A stretch of 25,235 bases of DNA from DASUGM01 sp036274055 (lineage in GTDB: Bacteria > Acidobacteriota > Vicinamibacteria > Vicinamibacterales > SCN-69-37): the NCBI GenBank assembly GCA_036274055.1, contig DASUGM010000285.1, forward strand, positions 1 through 25,235, read 5' to 3'. Of this stretch, positions 8,330 through 15,387 are shown in pieces. Every line of letters begins with the position of its first letter. Position 1 is the first letter of the stretch. Below the pieces are notes generated by a model. That model had not been told where the DNA came from and ran no database searches. It worked only from the letters and a program-made list of their open reading frames with translations. The position numbers and the translations under genes are program-made.

Positions 8330-8953
8330 GTGGACGCGATGCTGGCGGCGTACCTCGCCGCGACCGCCGCGCTGGTCGCCACACCAGGGGCGAGCACGAC
8401 CGTCGTCGTCCGCAATGCGCTCGACGGCGGCTGGCGATCGGGTTTCGCGACCGCCTCGGGAATTGCGCTCGCTAATACGACGCACGCCGTCCTGACCGGC
8501 GCCGGCGTCGGACTGGTCGTGCACCAGCATCCCGCCGCTCTGCTGGTCCTCAGCGTGCTTGGCGCGATCTACCTCGCCTGGCTCGGCGTCGGCAGCCTGC
8601 GCCGCGCCTGGGCTGGCGCCGGCGCGCTGGTGCTGACGCGAATCCCCGGCACCGCGACGACGCCCGGCGCGGGCTTCCGCGAAGGGTTGACCGTCAACCT
8701 GCTCAACCCGGCGATCATGACGTTCTATCTGGTCGTCGTCCCTGGTTTCCTGCCGACGCCGGCGCCGTGGACACGCTTCGCACTCTTCGCCGCGATTCAC
8801 GTGACGATGGCGTTCGCGACGCATCTGGCGTGGTCCGCGCTCTTCGATCGCATCCGCCGCGCGAGCCGGCAGGCGACGATTGTCAGAGTGTTGGATCTTG
8901 CCGCAGGAATCGCATTGGTTGGCCTGGCGATCAAGACGGTTTTTGGATCTTAG
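8330..8953 (+). CDS. LysE/RhtB family amino-acid exporter
   Basis: This 207-residue integral membrane protein has about six hydrophobic segments. It starts with the family-typical ATAALVATPGASTTVVVRNAL, followed by GFATASGIALANTTHAVL, ALLVLSVLGAIYLAWLGVGSLR and FREGLTVNLLNPAIMTFYLVVVP (both broken here by helix ends). The GPx3N-like ATPGAS and NLLNPA motifs point to LysE/RhtB translocators, which export amino acids such as lysine, threonine or homoserine lactone; the substrate cannot be read from the sequence. The GTG start lies 2 bp after the phoR stop, so it is probably translated from the phoBR mRNA. ATG at 8339 is an alternative. Nothing obviously links its usual function to phosphate. 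Confidence 0.85.
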   Translation: MDAMLAAYLAATAALVATPGASTTVVVRNALDGGWRSGFATASGIALANTTHAVLTGAGVGLVVHQHPAALLVLSVLGAIYLAWLGVGSLRRAWAGAGALVLTRIPGTATTPGAGFREGLTVNLLNPAIMTFYLVVVPGFLPTPAPWTRFALFAAIHVTMAFATHLAWSALFDRIRRASRQATIVRVLDLAAGIALVGLAIKTVFGS

Positions 8954-9002
8954 ACGTGGAGGCAGTGGAGAGAGTGGGACACTTCCTCCACTATCTCCAC
9001 GT
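8954..9002. terminator. Hairpin of period-9 GTGGAG words between convergent genes
   Basis: Arms 8954-8975 and 8981-9002 pair at 18 of 22 positions around the loop GGGAC. GTGGA/GTGGG occurs at 8956, 8965 and 8974 (every 9 bp), and CTCCAC at 8986 and 8995. It fills the 55-bp gap between the lysE-like stop and the pit stop, where it could stop transcription from both sides. No T-run follows. Confidence 0.65.
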
Positions 9003-9008
9003 TGGTAT

Positions 9009-10004
9009 CTATCGAAAGAGACTAATCAGAAAATACGTCGTCGCGCCGATCGTCGCCGAAGCGGGAATCGTCAGGATCCAGGCCCAGACGATCTGCCCGG
9101 CGACGCCCCAACGCACCGCGCTCAGCCGGCGCGTCGATCCAACGCCGACGATCGCGCCGGTGATCGCGTGCGTCGTGCTGATGCCGACGCCGAGCTGGGT
9201 GGCGGTAAAGATCGCGATCGCGGCGCCGGTCTCGGCGGCAAATCCTCCCGGCGGCGTCAGCTTGGTGATCTTCTGCCCCATCGTCTTGATGATCCGCCAG
9301 CCGCCGCTCAACGTGCCGAGCCCGATTGCCGCGTGGGCGATGATCACGACCCAGAAGGGAATGTGGAAGGTCGCGATGTAGCCGCCGGTGTAGAGCGCGC
9401 CGGCGATGATGCCCATCGTCTTTTGCGCGTCGTTGGCGCCATGCATCAGGCTGTAAGCCGCGGCGGACACCAGCTGCAGGCGGCGGAACCACCGATCGAC
9501 GCGAGCCGGCGGCAAGTCATAGCAGGTCCAGAAGACCGCCGTCATCGTCAGCAGCCCGACCGTCAGCCCGATCAGCGGCGCGACGACGATGAAGATCAGC
9601 GTCTTCGTCCAGCCGGCGTAGATGATGGCGCTGAAGCCGGCCTTGGCGACGGCGGCACCGCCATAGCCGCCAAACAACGCATGCGACGAGCTGGTCGGCA
9701 GGCCGAAGTACCAGGTGATCAGGTTCCAGGTGATCGCGCCGATCAGCCCGGCGAGAATCACCGAGTAGGTGACGACCGACAGATCGACCATCCCTGAGCC
9801 GACCGTCTTGGCCACCGCGGTCCCGAACAGGAATGCGGCGACGAAGTTGAAAAACGCCGCCCAGGCCACGGCTTGCGCCGGCGACAGCACCCGCGTCGAC
9901 ACCACGGTCGCGATCGAATTGGCGGCGTCGTGGAAACCGTTGATGTAGTCGAAGACGAGCGCGACGAAGATGATGAGCCCGATGGTGCTGAACATCAGGT
10001 CCAT
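9009..10004 (-). CDS. pit: PiT-family low-affinity inorganic phosphate transporter
   Basis: This 331-residue membrane protein carries the duplicated PiT signature: FDYINGFHDAANSIATVV near the N-terminus and LMHGANDAQKTMGIIAG in the second half. About ten hydrophobic helices are visible. PiT proteins import phosphate, usually as metal-phosphate complexes, by proton or sodium symport. The ATG at 10004 lies 13 bp after the stop of the DUF47 gene, with AAGGA in the gap as ribosome binding site. DUF47-pit is a common operon in bacteria and archaea, and the DUF47 partner is thought to control the transporter. Its length is that of the shorter, non-enterobacterial PiT group. It ends against the lysE-like gene, with a shared hairpin between the stops. 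Confidence 0.95.
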   Translation of the reverse strand: MDLMFSTIGLIIFVALVFDYINGFHDAANSIATVVSTRVLSPAQAVAWAAFFNFVAAFLFGTAVAKTVGSGMVDLSVVTYSVILAGLIGAITWNLITWYFGLPTSSSHALFGGYGGAAVAKAGFSAIIYAGWTKTLIFIVVAPLIGLTVGLLTMTAVFWTCYDLPPARVDRWFRRLQLVSAAAYSLMHGANDAQKTMGIIAGALYTGGYIATFHIPFWVVIIAHAAIGLGTLSGGWRIIKTMGQKITKLTPPGGFAAETGAAIAIFTATQLGVGISTTHAITGAIVGVGSTRRLSAVRWGVAGQIVWAWILTIPASATIGATTYFLISLFR

Positions 10005-10017
10005 GGCGGGGCCGTCC

Positions 10018-10635
10018 TTAGGAGTACTTCACGACGACGCCTTCGATCACGTTGGCGACGTCTTCGCAGCAGTCGGTGATCACTTCGAGCATGTCGTACA
10101 GCTCTTTCCACTTGATGATCACAATCGGATCGGTCTCGGTGTCGAACAGCGTTCGCAGCGATTCCTGGTAGATGCGGTCGGCTTCGTTCTCGAGGCGGTT
10201 GATCTCGACCATGTGCGGCTGGACCGGTTTCCGTGCCGCCAGCGCTTCGAGGGCCGTCATCAGGCGATCGGCCGACAGCGTCGAGGTATGCGCCAGCTCA
10301 CGCGCGCCCGGCCGGATGACTTGAATCCGATACAACCGTATCAGCGCCGCGACGTGATCGATCGCGTCCATCACCGTGTCGAGCGTCGTCGCCAGCGCGA
10401 ACAGGTCCTCGCGATCGAGGGGGGTCACGAAGGTCCGGTGCAGGCGCTGGATGGAGTCATGGGTCAGCGCGTCGCAGCGGTGCTCGGCGTCCTTGATCAG
10501 GTCGACCTTGCTGACGTCGGGCGGGTCGGTGGCCAGCATCTGCTCGAGCATGCCGGCGCCGGCGCGAATTTCCGCCGCTGTCTGCTTGAAGAGGTCGAAA
10601 AACTGCTCGTCGCGCGGAAAAAAGCTGAGTCGCAC
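10018..10635 (-). CDS. DUF47 (PhoU-like) regulator of Pit
   Basis: This 205-residue, all-helical PhoU-like protein of the DUF47/UPF0111 family has typical blocks FFPRDEQFFDLFKQTA, AEHRCDALTHDSIQRLHRTF, FVTPLDREDLFALATTLDTVMDAID and KWKELYDMLE...CCEDVANVIEG. The charged E/D-rich helices bind metals in PhoU relatives. It is encoded directly before pit and probably modulates it. The frame is open further upstream (a TTG at 10704), but that stretch contains the candidate Pho box and a -10, so the GTG at 10635 just before RLSFFPRDEQ is chosen; a weak GAGG precedes it. The promoter region is shared with the divergent PhoB-like gene. Confidence 0.88.
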   Translation of the reverse strand: MRLSFFPRDEQFFDLFKQTAAEIRAGAGMLEQMLATDPPDVSKVDLIKDAEHRCDALTHDSIQRLHRTFVTPLDREDLFALATTLDTVMDAIDHVAALIRLYRIQVIRPGARELAHTSTLSADRLMTALEALAARKPVQPHMVEINRLENEADRIYQESLRTLFDTETDPIVIIKWKELYDMLEVITDCCEDVANVIEGVVVKYS

Positions 10636-10652
10636 AGGGCCTCGCGGGCGAA

Positions 10653-10709
10653 AGTCTATCAAAGAAACTGTAACGGCACCGTCAACAACGGCGGTAACCA
10701 ACAATTAAC
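10653..10709. promoter_or_regulatory. Candidate Pho boxes between DUF47-pit and the second PhoB-like gene
   Basis: Read on the plus strand, GTAAC (10670), GTCAA (10681), GTAAC (10694) and TTAAC (10705) form two pairs, each spaced 11 bp, with a 13-bp step between pairs. On the minus strand the first pair lies exactly 11 bp upstream of TAGACT (10653-10658), a good -10 for DUF47-pit. This is close to the box-to--10 distance of classical PhoB promoters. It may serve both directions. Confidence 0.55.
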
Positions 10710-10741
10710 GGCGACGACACCGACGGGAAACGCCTGACGAT

Positions 10742-10754
10742 TACCCTGCGATGT
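10742..10754 (+). promoter_or_regulatory. Leaderless-type -10 element of the second PhoB-like gene
   Basis: TACCCT at 10742-10747 is followed by exactly 7 nt and the GTG start at 10755, which implies an mRNA with little or no leader. Confidence 0.45.
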
Positions 10755-11459
10755 GTGACTGCCCTGGCGACACCCGCACGGATCCTCGTGGTCGAAGACG
10801 AAAGCGACATCGCACAACTGATCAAACACACCCTCGAGCGCGGCGGCGAGGCCCGCGTCGAGGTCGTAACCTCCGGCGACGCCGCGCTCAAAGCCGTCGG
10901 CGAGGCGCAGCCGGACTTGATGATCCTTGATTTGAATCTACCGGTGCTGGATGGCACCGAGGTTTGCCGCATGGTGCGCGCCAGGCCGGCGACCGCGTCG
11001 CTGCCGATCATCATGCTGACGGCGCGCACGGGCGAGACCGATCGTGTCTCCGGCCTCGATCTCGGCGCCGACGACTACGTCACCAAGCCGTTCAGCCTGC
11101 GCGAGCTCGCGGCGCGCGTCCGCGCCGTGCTCCGCCGGAAACCCGGCGCCAGGCCCGGATCGATGGCGATCTACCGGGGCAAACACCTGGTCGCCGACTT
11201 CGACGCGGTCGCCGTCACGGTGGACGGCGATCCGATCCGGCTGACGCGGCGCGAATTCGAGTTGTTGAAGTGTCTGGTCGAGAATCGGAATCGCGTGCTG
11301 TCACGCGATCGTCTGCTGGAACGCGTCTGGGGCTACGAGCAGTTCATCGAGACGCGGTCGGTCGACGTCCATGTCGGCAGACTCCGATCAAAACTCGGAG
11401 CCGCCGGACCGCAGATCGAAACCGTCGTTGGACTGGGTTATCGATTCGTCGAGGTGTGA
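10755..11459 (+). CDS. PhoB-like response regulator without an adjacent kinase
   Basis: This 234-residue OmpR/PhoB-family regulator has the receiver domain with ED at 14-15 (VVEDESD), phospho-acceptor D59 in MILDLNLPVLDG and the lysine in VTKPFSLRE. The winged-helix domain has LTRREFELLKCLVENRNRVLSRD and TRSVDVHVGRLRSKLG, and ends with GLGYRFVEV. It resembles PhoB at least as much as the first regulator does, but no kinase gene is next to it. It is divergent from DUF47-pit across a region with 11-bp-spaced half-sites, so it may regulate or be regulated with phosphate uptake. Its 3' end overlaps the small minus-strand gene by 22 bp. Which of the two regulators is the functional PhoB cannot be decided from sequence. 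Confidence 0.88.
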   Translation: MTALATPARILVVEDESDIAQLIKHTLERGGEARVEVVTSGDAALKAVGEAQPDLMILDLNLPVLDGTEVCRMVRARPATASLPIIMLTARTGETDRVSGLDLGADDYVTKPFSLRELAARVRAVLRRKPGARPGSMAIYRGKHLVADFDAVAVTVDGDPIRLTRREFELLKCLVENRNRVLSRDRLLERVWGYEQFIETRSVDVHVGRLRSKLGAAGPQIETVVGLGYRFVEV

Positions 11460-11629
11460 GGCCGTAAGGTGAACACCTGCAGCGCCCGTTCCACCCGATG
11501 CCAATCGGTGAACGTCTGGTGCTTCACAATGTGATGATCGTGCTCTTCGGTGACATCCCAGCCGATCGGCCCACGGGTGACCGTGACCTTCTTGTGCTGT
11601 CCGTCTTCATTTCGCTCTTGCGTCCACAT
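11438..11629 (-). CDS. Small conserved-looking protein of unknown function, 63 residues
   Basis: I do not recognise a named family. The product is short, hydrophilic and rich in His, Glu, Asp and Trp. It contains RGPIGWDVTEEHDHHIVKH and then TDWHRVERALQVFTL, which looks like a compact alpha/beta fold; there is no signal peptide, membrane helix or cysteine motif. It is judged real because AAGGA lies 8 nt before the ATG, codon use resembles the neighbours, and about 60 bp upstream is the longest run of 11-bp-spaced Pho-type half-sites in the window. A possible -10 (TAGTAC, 11671-11676) lies 12 bp after the nearest box. The 3' end overlaps the second PhoB-like gene tail to tail. It could be a small phosphate-starvation protein; that is inference from the promoter only. 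Confidence 0.6.
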   Translation of the reverse strand: MWTQERNEDGQHKKVTVTRGPIGWDVTEEHDHHIVKHQTFTDWHRVERALQVFTLRPHTSTNR

Positions 11630-11670
11630 GGCTGGGGTCCTTCCCTTCAGAAGACAAAACAAATATCGCA

Positions 11671-11749
11671 GTACTACATTTCCGGCGCGTAAACTCGGTG
11701 TAACAGTCCGGCATGTCTGTCCTAACCACATGTAAACAGGACCGTTAAT
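11671..11749 (-). promoter_or_regulatory. Extended array of candidate Pho-box half-sites
   Basis: On the plus strand, GTAAA (11689), GTAAC (11700), CTAAC (11722), TAAAC (11733) and GTTAA (11744) fall on one 11-bp grid; only the 11711 position (GCATG) does not fit. The first two form GTAAACTCGGTGTAAC, nearly identical to the site before the alkaline phosphatase. On the minus strand a candidate -10 TAGTAC follows at 11671-11676, pointing to the 63-residue gene. Confidence 0.55.
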
Positions 11750-11909
11750 GGCAAGCCCCTGCTTCGCAGCTTTTTCATTTCGACGCCAGATCCTGCCGGC
11801 GGCGTAGCCGAAAGTCGCGTGGGACCGCTGATGTCGACCCAGAGCCCCTGCGCTGCCGATCTTCAGTCGCCTCCGTAACGAGACGACGACGAGTCGGTCA
11901 CGAGTGGCG
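11750..11909. other. Intergenic stretch with no gene seen
   Basis: Together with the Pho-type array this forms the roughly 330-bp gap between the small gene and mgtE. I see no ORF with convincing codon use or start signal on either strand, and no tRNA or riboswitch shape. A weak CTGC-TTC-GCAG hairpin followed by CTTTTTC near 11760 is too small to call a terminator. Confidence 0.4.
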
Positions 11910-11959
11910 AAAAAAGGGTGGGGGACGGGAGCTGCTCGCGCCAACGCCCCGTCCCCACC
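11910..11959 (-). terminator. Rho-independent terminator of mgtE
   Basis: On the minus strand GGTGGGGACGGG (from 11959) pairs with CCCGTCCCCCACC ending near 11917 (one bulged base), followed by a run of six T (11910-11915). It begins 3 bp after the mgtE stop codon. This is the only classical hairpin-plus-T-run terminator I see in the window. Confidence 0.8.
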
Positions 11960-11962
11960 TGC

Positions 11963-13384
11963 TCAACGCAAGAACGCGGTCGCCAATCCGAGGAACAGCA
12001 GAAAGCCCATCGCGTCGGTGACGAACGTCAGCAGCACGCTCGCGCCTTGCGCCGGATCGCGGCCGGTGCGGCGCAACAGCAGCGGCACGGCGACTCCGGC
12101 CAGCGCCGCCACGATGAGGTTGAGAAAGATCGCCGTCGCCATCACCAGCGACAGCGCGAGGCTGTGGTACAGGACCAGCGCGACGGCGCCGACGATCATT
12201 CCCCAGGTGACGCCGTTCAGCGCGCCGACCGCCGCCTCCTTCGCGGCGAGCCGGCCGTGTGTTTCGCGGAGTTGATCGAGCGCCAGCGCGCGAATCACCA
12301 GTGCAACCGTCTGATTGCCGGTATTGCCGCCGATGCTGGCGACAATCGGCATCAACGCCGCGAGCGCGACAACGCGCGTGATCGTCTCCTCGAACGCGCC
12401 AATCACCCGTGAGGCGGCAAACGCCGTCAACAGGTTGAATGCCAACCACGGCCAGCGATTGCGGACCGACTCCGAGACTGGCGCAAACAGATCCTCGGCG
12501 CCGCGCAGACCGGCGCGCGCGAGCGCGCTCTGATCCGAGGCGGCGCGCAGGTAATCGACGACCGCGTCGATCGTGATCCGGCCGATCAGCTTGCCCAGAT
12601 CGTCGACCATCGGCGCCGAGACCCAGTCATAGCGTTCGAACGCCTTCGCGGCTTCCGCGGCCGAGTCCCCAGGGCGGAACGCGGCGACCTCCGTCGAGGC
12701 GATCGAGGCCAGCGGCGCGTCGGGCGCGGCGCGCAGGATCGTCGCCAGCGGCACCGCGCCACGCAGCATGTGCCGCGCGTCGGTGACGAACAGCCGATCG
12801 GTCTGCGGCGGCAGTTCGCCGCCCTGTCGCAGCGCGTCAATCGCCTGCGCGACCGTCAACTCCCCGCGCAGCGCGACGACGTCCTGTCGCATCAGCCGGC
12901 CAACCGTGCCGCTGGCGTGACTGCTGGTGTCGGCCACCCATGAGCGTCCGGCGCCGTCGAGCGATGCCGAGGCCTGGTCGATCAGCGCCGCCGGAACCGA
13001 ATCGGCGAGGTACGCCAGGTCGTCGGCGTCAAGCTCGGCCAGCGCGGCCTCGAGTTCCTGCCGGTCAAGATCGTCGATCACCGCCGCGCGAATCTCCGGA
13101 TCGAGTTCGACCAGCGTCAGCCCGACATCGCGCGCTGCCAACTGGTGAACGACCAGCAGGCGTTCGTCCGGCGGCAATCGCGCGATCATGCTGGCAAGGT
13201 CGGCGGGATGCACACCAGCCAGCCGCCGGCGCAGCTCGACCAGGTTTTCGCGCTTCTGCATCTGAGTGAGCAGCTCGCGCTTGTCCGTCCGCTGCCGTTC
13301 TGCCAACGACTCGAGGACGCGGTGCCGCTCGATGATCGCGCGGACTTCGTCGAGCATCGCGGGCGCATCGTGACGGGAAGGCAT
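11963..13384 (-). CDS. mgtE: MgtE-family magnesium transporter
   Basis: This 473-residue MgtE-type Mg2+ channel/transporter has an N-terminal helical superhelix domain at about residues 35-160 (HPADLASMIARLPPDERLLVV), two CBS domains to about 290 (GRLMRQDVVALRGELTVAQAI; WVSAPMVDDLGKLIGRI), a plug-helix region, and about five membrane helices from about residue 310. The conserved pore segment PIVASIGGNTGNQT is intact. The frame is open upstream to 13450, but that part overlaps the Pho-type box, so the ATG at 13384 is preferred; ATG at the MLDEVR position is another option. A GATCAT hexamer lies 6 nt upstream of the chosen ATG. Mg2+ is the main counter-ion of polyphosphate and travels with phosphate through Pit, which may explain its place here. 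Confidence 0.93.
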   Translation of the reverse strand: MPSRHDAPAMLDEVRAIIERHRVLESLAERQRTDKRELLTQMQKRENLVELRRRLAGVHPADLASMIARLPPDERLLVVHQLAARDVGLTLVELDPEIRAAVIDDLDRQELEAALAELDADDLAYLADSVPAALIDQASASLDGAGRSWVADTSSHASGTVGRLMRQDVVALRGELTVAQAIDALRQGGELPPQTDRLFVTDARHMLRGAVPLATILRAAPDAPLASIASTEVAAFRPGDSAAEAAKAFERYDWVSAPMVDDLGKLIGRITIDAVVDYLRAASDQSALARAGLRGAEDLFAPVSESVRNRWPWLAFNLLTAFAASRVIGAFEETITRVVALAALMPIVASIGGNTGNQTVALVIRALALDQLRETHGRLAAKEAAVGALNGVTWGMIVGAVALVLYHSLALSLVMATAIFLNLIVAALAGVAVPLLLRRTGRDPAQGASVLLTFVTDAMGFLLFLGLATAFLR

Positions 13385-13420
13385 GGCCGCATGATCGGGC
13401 GCGGCCGCGTCAATCGCCGC

Positions 13421-13436
13421 GTAAACTCGGTGTGAC
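13421..13436. promoter_or_regulatory. Candidate Pho box between mgtE and the alkaline phosphatase gene
   Basis: GTAAACTCGGTGTGAC has half-sites GTAAA and GTGAC exactly 11 bp apart. It differs by one base from the box at 11689-11704. Distances to the likely -10 elements (27 bp to TAGGAT of the phosphatase, 24 bp to GATCAT of mgtE) are longer than in classical PhoB promoters, so the target gene is uncertain. Confidence 0.6.
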
Positions 13437-13463
13437 GTTGGAACCACCATGCGCCCCCGGCCC

Positions 13464-13476
13464 TAGGATGGCGGGC
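13464..13476 (+). promoter_or_regulatory. Leaderless-type -10 element of the alkaline phosphatase gene
   Basis: TAGGAT at 13464-13469 lies exactly 7 nt before the ATG at 13477, the same geometry as at phoB, the second PhoB-like gene, yacG and the DsbD-like gene. Confidence 0.5.
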
Positions 13477-15387
13477 ATGCGCTACGCGTATGCCCTGCTC
13501 ATCCTCCTCGGTCTCACCTCTCCAGCCGCCGGCGCGACGACGATCCGGATCATGCCGCCCGGCGGCGGCACCCTCGCCGCCGGGCAGCGTGTCGACATCC
13601 GCGTCCAGGCGACGACCGACTCGGCCGGCGCGCCAGCGGGATTGCGGGTCTGGATTGGCGATCTCGAAGTGACCTCGCGCAATGTCGCACCCAGCGCGAC
13701 GTCGGCCGCGGTCTTTCTGATGCGCGGCTTCAGCAGAACGACGCCCGGTCCGCTCGTCATTCGCGCGACGACGTCGGATGGGGCGACGGCGACGTCACGG
13801 CTGATGGTCGAGTCCTGGCAAGCGGGTCGCGCCGGAACGCCGCGGGCCAGGAACATCATCCTGCTGCTCGGCGACGGCATGGGCGCCGCGCAGCGCACGG
13901 CGGCCCGATTGGTCTCACGCGGTATCGACAATGGCCGCGCACGGGGCCGGCTGGCCATGGACACGCTCGATGTGACCGGCCTGGTGATGACGTCATCACT
14001 GAACTCGGTGATCACCGACTCATCGCCCGGCATGTCGTCGTACGTCACCGGCCAGAAGCACAACAACAACCAGGAAGGCGTGTTTCCCGACGACACGCCG
14101 GACGTCTTCGACAACCCGCGCGTCGAATATCTCGGCGAGTTGTTGCGCCGGACCCGCGGCCCCGGCTTCCACGTCGGCATCGTCACCACGGCCGACGTCA
14201 CCGACTCCACGCCGGCGGCCAACGCGGTGCACACCTCCGATCGCTACGCCGGCGCCGGCATCGCCGCGCGCTACTTCGACGAGCGGACGCAGAACGGCAT
14301 CACCGTGCTGCTCGGCGGCGGCGCGAAGAACTTCATTCCCGATCGCGACGGCGGAATCCGCACCGACGGCCGGCAGCTCATCGACGAGTTCAGCAGAGCC
14401 GGCTACGCGATCGCGCGCACCGGCAATGACGTCCGCGCCGCGCTGGCGACGCCGGTCAGTCCGAAGGCGTTTCTCGGTCTGTTCCACGCTTCGCATCTGC
14501 CGGTCGCCTTCGACAAAGTCGGCGCCGGCCGCTACAGCGACGAACTCGCGCTCGACAAGAACGCGGCGTACCGCGACCTGCCGATGCTCGAGGACCTGAC
14601 GAAACTCGCGCTGCGAACGCTGTCGGCGCACTCCCCCGCCGGTTTCTATCTGATGGTCGAAGGCGCGTCGATCGACAAGCGCGCGCACGCCGCCGACGCG
14701 GAGCGGACGGTCTGGGACACGATCGAATTCGATCGCGCCGTGCAGGTCGCGCTCGATTTCGCGAAGCGCACTAACAGCGACACCGACCCGAACAACGACA
14801 CACTGGTTGTCGTCACCGCCGATCACGAATGCGGCGGGATGGCCGTCGTTGGCGTCGGCAACGAGCGCTACCTGCCGCAGGCGCTCGGCCGCGCAGTGCG
14901 CGACTACGCCGCGGTGTTTCGCTTCGATGCCGCGCAGGAGTTGAATTTCTTCCCGAACTACGCCGTCGACGACCGCGGATTTCCGGTCGATCCGGATCCG
15001 TCGCGCAAGTTGCTGTTCGGGTGGGCGGCGGCGCCCGATCGCTACGAGAATTGGCTCGCCAATCGCACGATGCTCGAGGCGGCGGTTGAAGAGCGGCGCG
15101 ACGGCGGGGTGGTCGCGGTCGCCAACCCCGCGCGTGACGCCAAAGAGGCCGTTCCGGGATTCCTGGTTGCCGGAACGATCGAAAACGGCGCGACCCCGTG
15201 CACAGCGTTGGGCGGCTGCCCGGCCGACACCGCGTCGAAGGGCCACACGATCGCCGGCCACACCGCGACCGACGTGCCGCTATCGGCGACCGGACCTGGC
15301 GCGTGGCAGTTCACCGGGGTGTCCGAGAACAGCGACGTGTTCCTGAAGCTGCTGCGGTCGGCGGCGGGAAGCTATCCGCGCCGATGA
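13477..15387 (+). CDS. phoA: Secreted PhoA-type alkaline phosphatase with N-terminal extension
   Basis: This 636-residue exported phosphomonoesterase has a signal peptide at about residues 1-20 (ends SPAAGA), then a beta-rich extension of about 100 residues (TLAAGQRVDIRVQATT...) that E. coli PhoA lacks, then the catalytic domain from about residue 125 (NIILLLGDGMGAAQRTAAR). D181 and S182 in VITDSSPGMSSYVTG match the nucleophile site, although the usual DSAATAT is DSSPGMS here. VEGASIDKRAHAAD and VTADHECGGM supply metal ligands. The C-terminal roughly 150 residues are less conserved and end in a region with GHTATDVPLSATGPGAWQF, typical of this enzyme group. The start is chosen by the signal peptide and the -10 at 7 nt. 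A Pho-type box lies 41 bp upstream. The 3' end overlaps the glycosyltransferase gene by 108 bp. Confidence 0.92.
   Translation: MRYAYALLILLGLTSPAAGATTIRIMPPGGGTLAAGQRVDIRVQATTDSAGAPAGLRVWIGDLEVTSRNVAPSATSAAVFLMRGFSRTTPGPLVIRATTSDGATATSRLMVESWQAGRAGTPRARNIILLLGDGMGAAQRTAARLVSRGIDNGRARGRLAMDTLDVTGLVMTSSLNSVITDSSPGMSSYVTGQKHNNNQEGVFPDDTPDVFDNPRVEYLGELLRRTRGPGFHVGIVTTADVTDSTPAANAVHTSDRYAGAGIAARYFDERTQNGITVLLGGGAKNFIPDRDGGIRTDGRQLIDEFSRAGYAIARTGNDVRAALATPVSPKAFLGLFHASHLPVAFDKVGAGRYSDELALDKNAAYRDLPMLEDLTKLALRTLSAHSPAGFYLMVEGASIDKRAHAADAERTVWDTIEFDRAVQVALDFAKRTNSDTDPNNDTLVVVTADHECGGMAVVGVGNERYLPQALGRAVRDYAAVFRFDAAQELNFFPNYAVDDRGFPVDPDPSRKLLFGWAAAPDRYENWLANRTMLEAAVEERRDGGVVAVANPARDAKEAVPGFLVAGTIENGATPCTALGGCPADTASKGHTIAGHTATDVPLSATGPGAWQFTGVSENSDVFLKLLRSAAGSYPRR

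Noticed and set aside
8880..9797. 305-codon plus-strand frame over pit
   Set aside because: It is antisense to the well-conserved Pit protein, with an Asp/Arg-rich shadow composition.
11630..11944. Upstream extension of the 63-residue gene
   Set aside because: It would cross the Pho-type array; the ribosome binding site before 11629 supports the short form.
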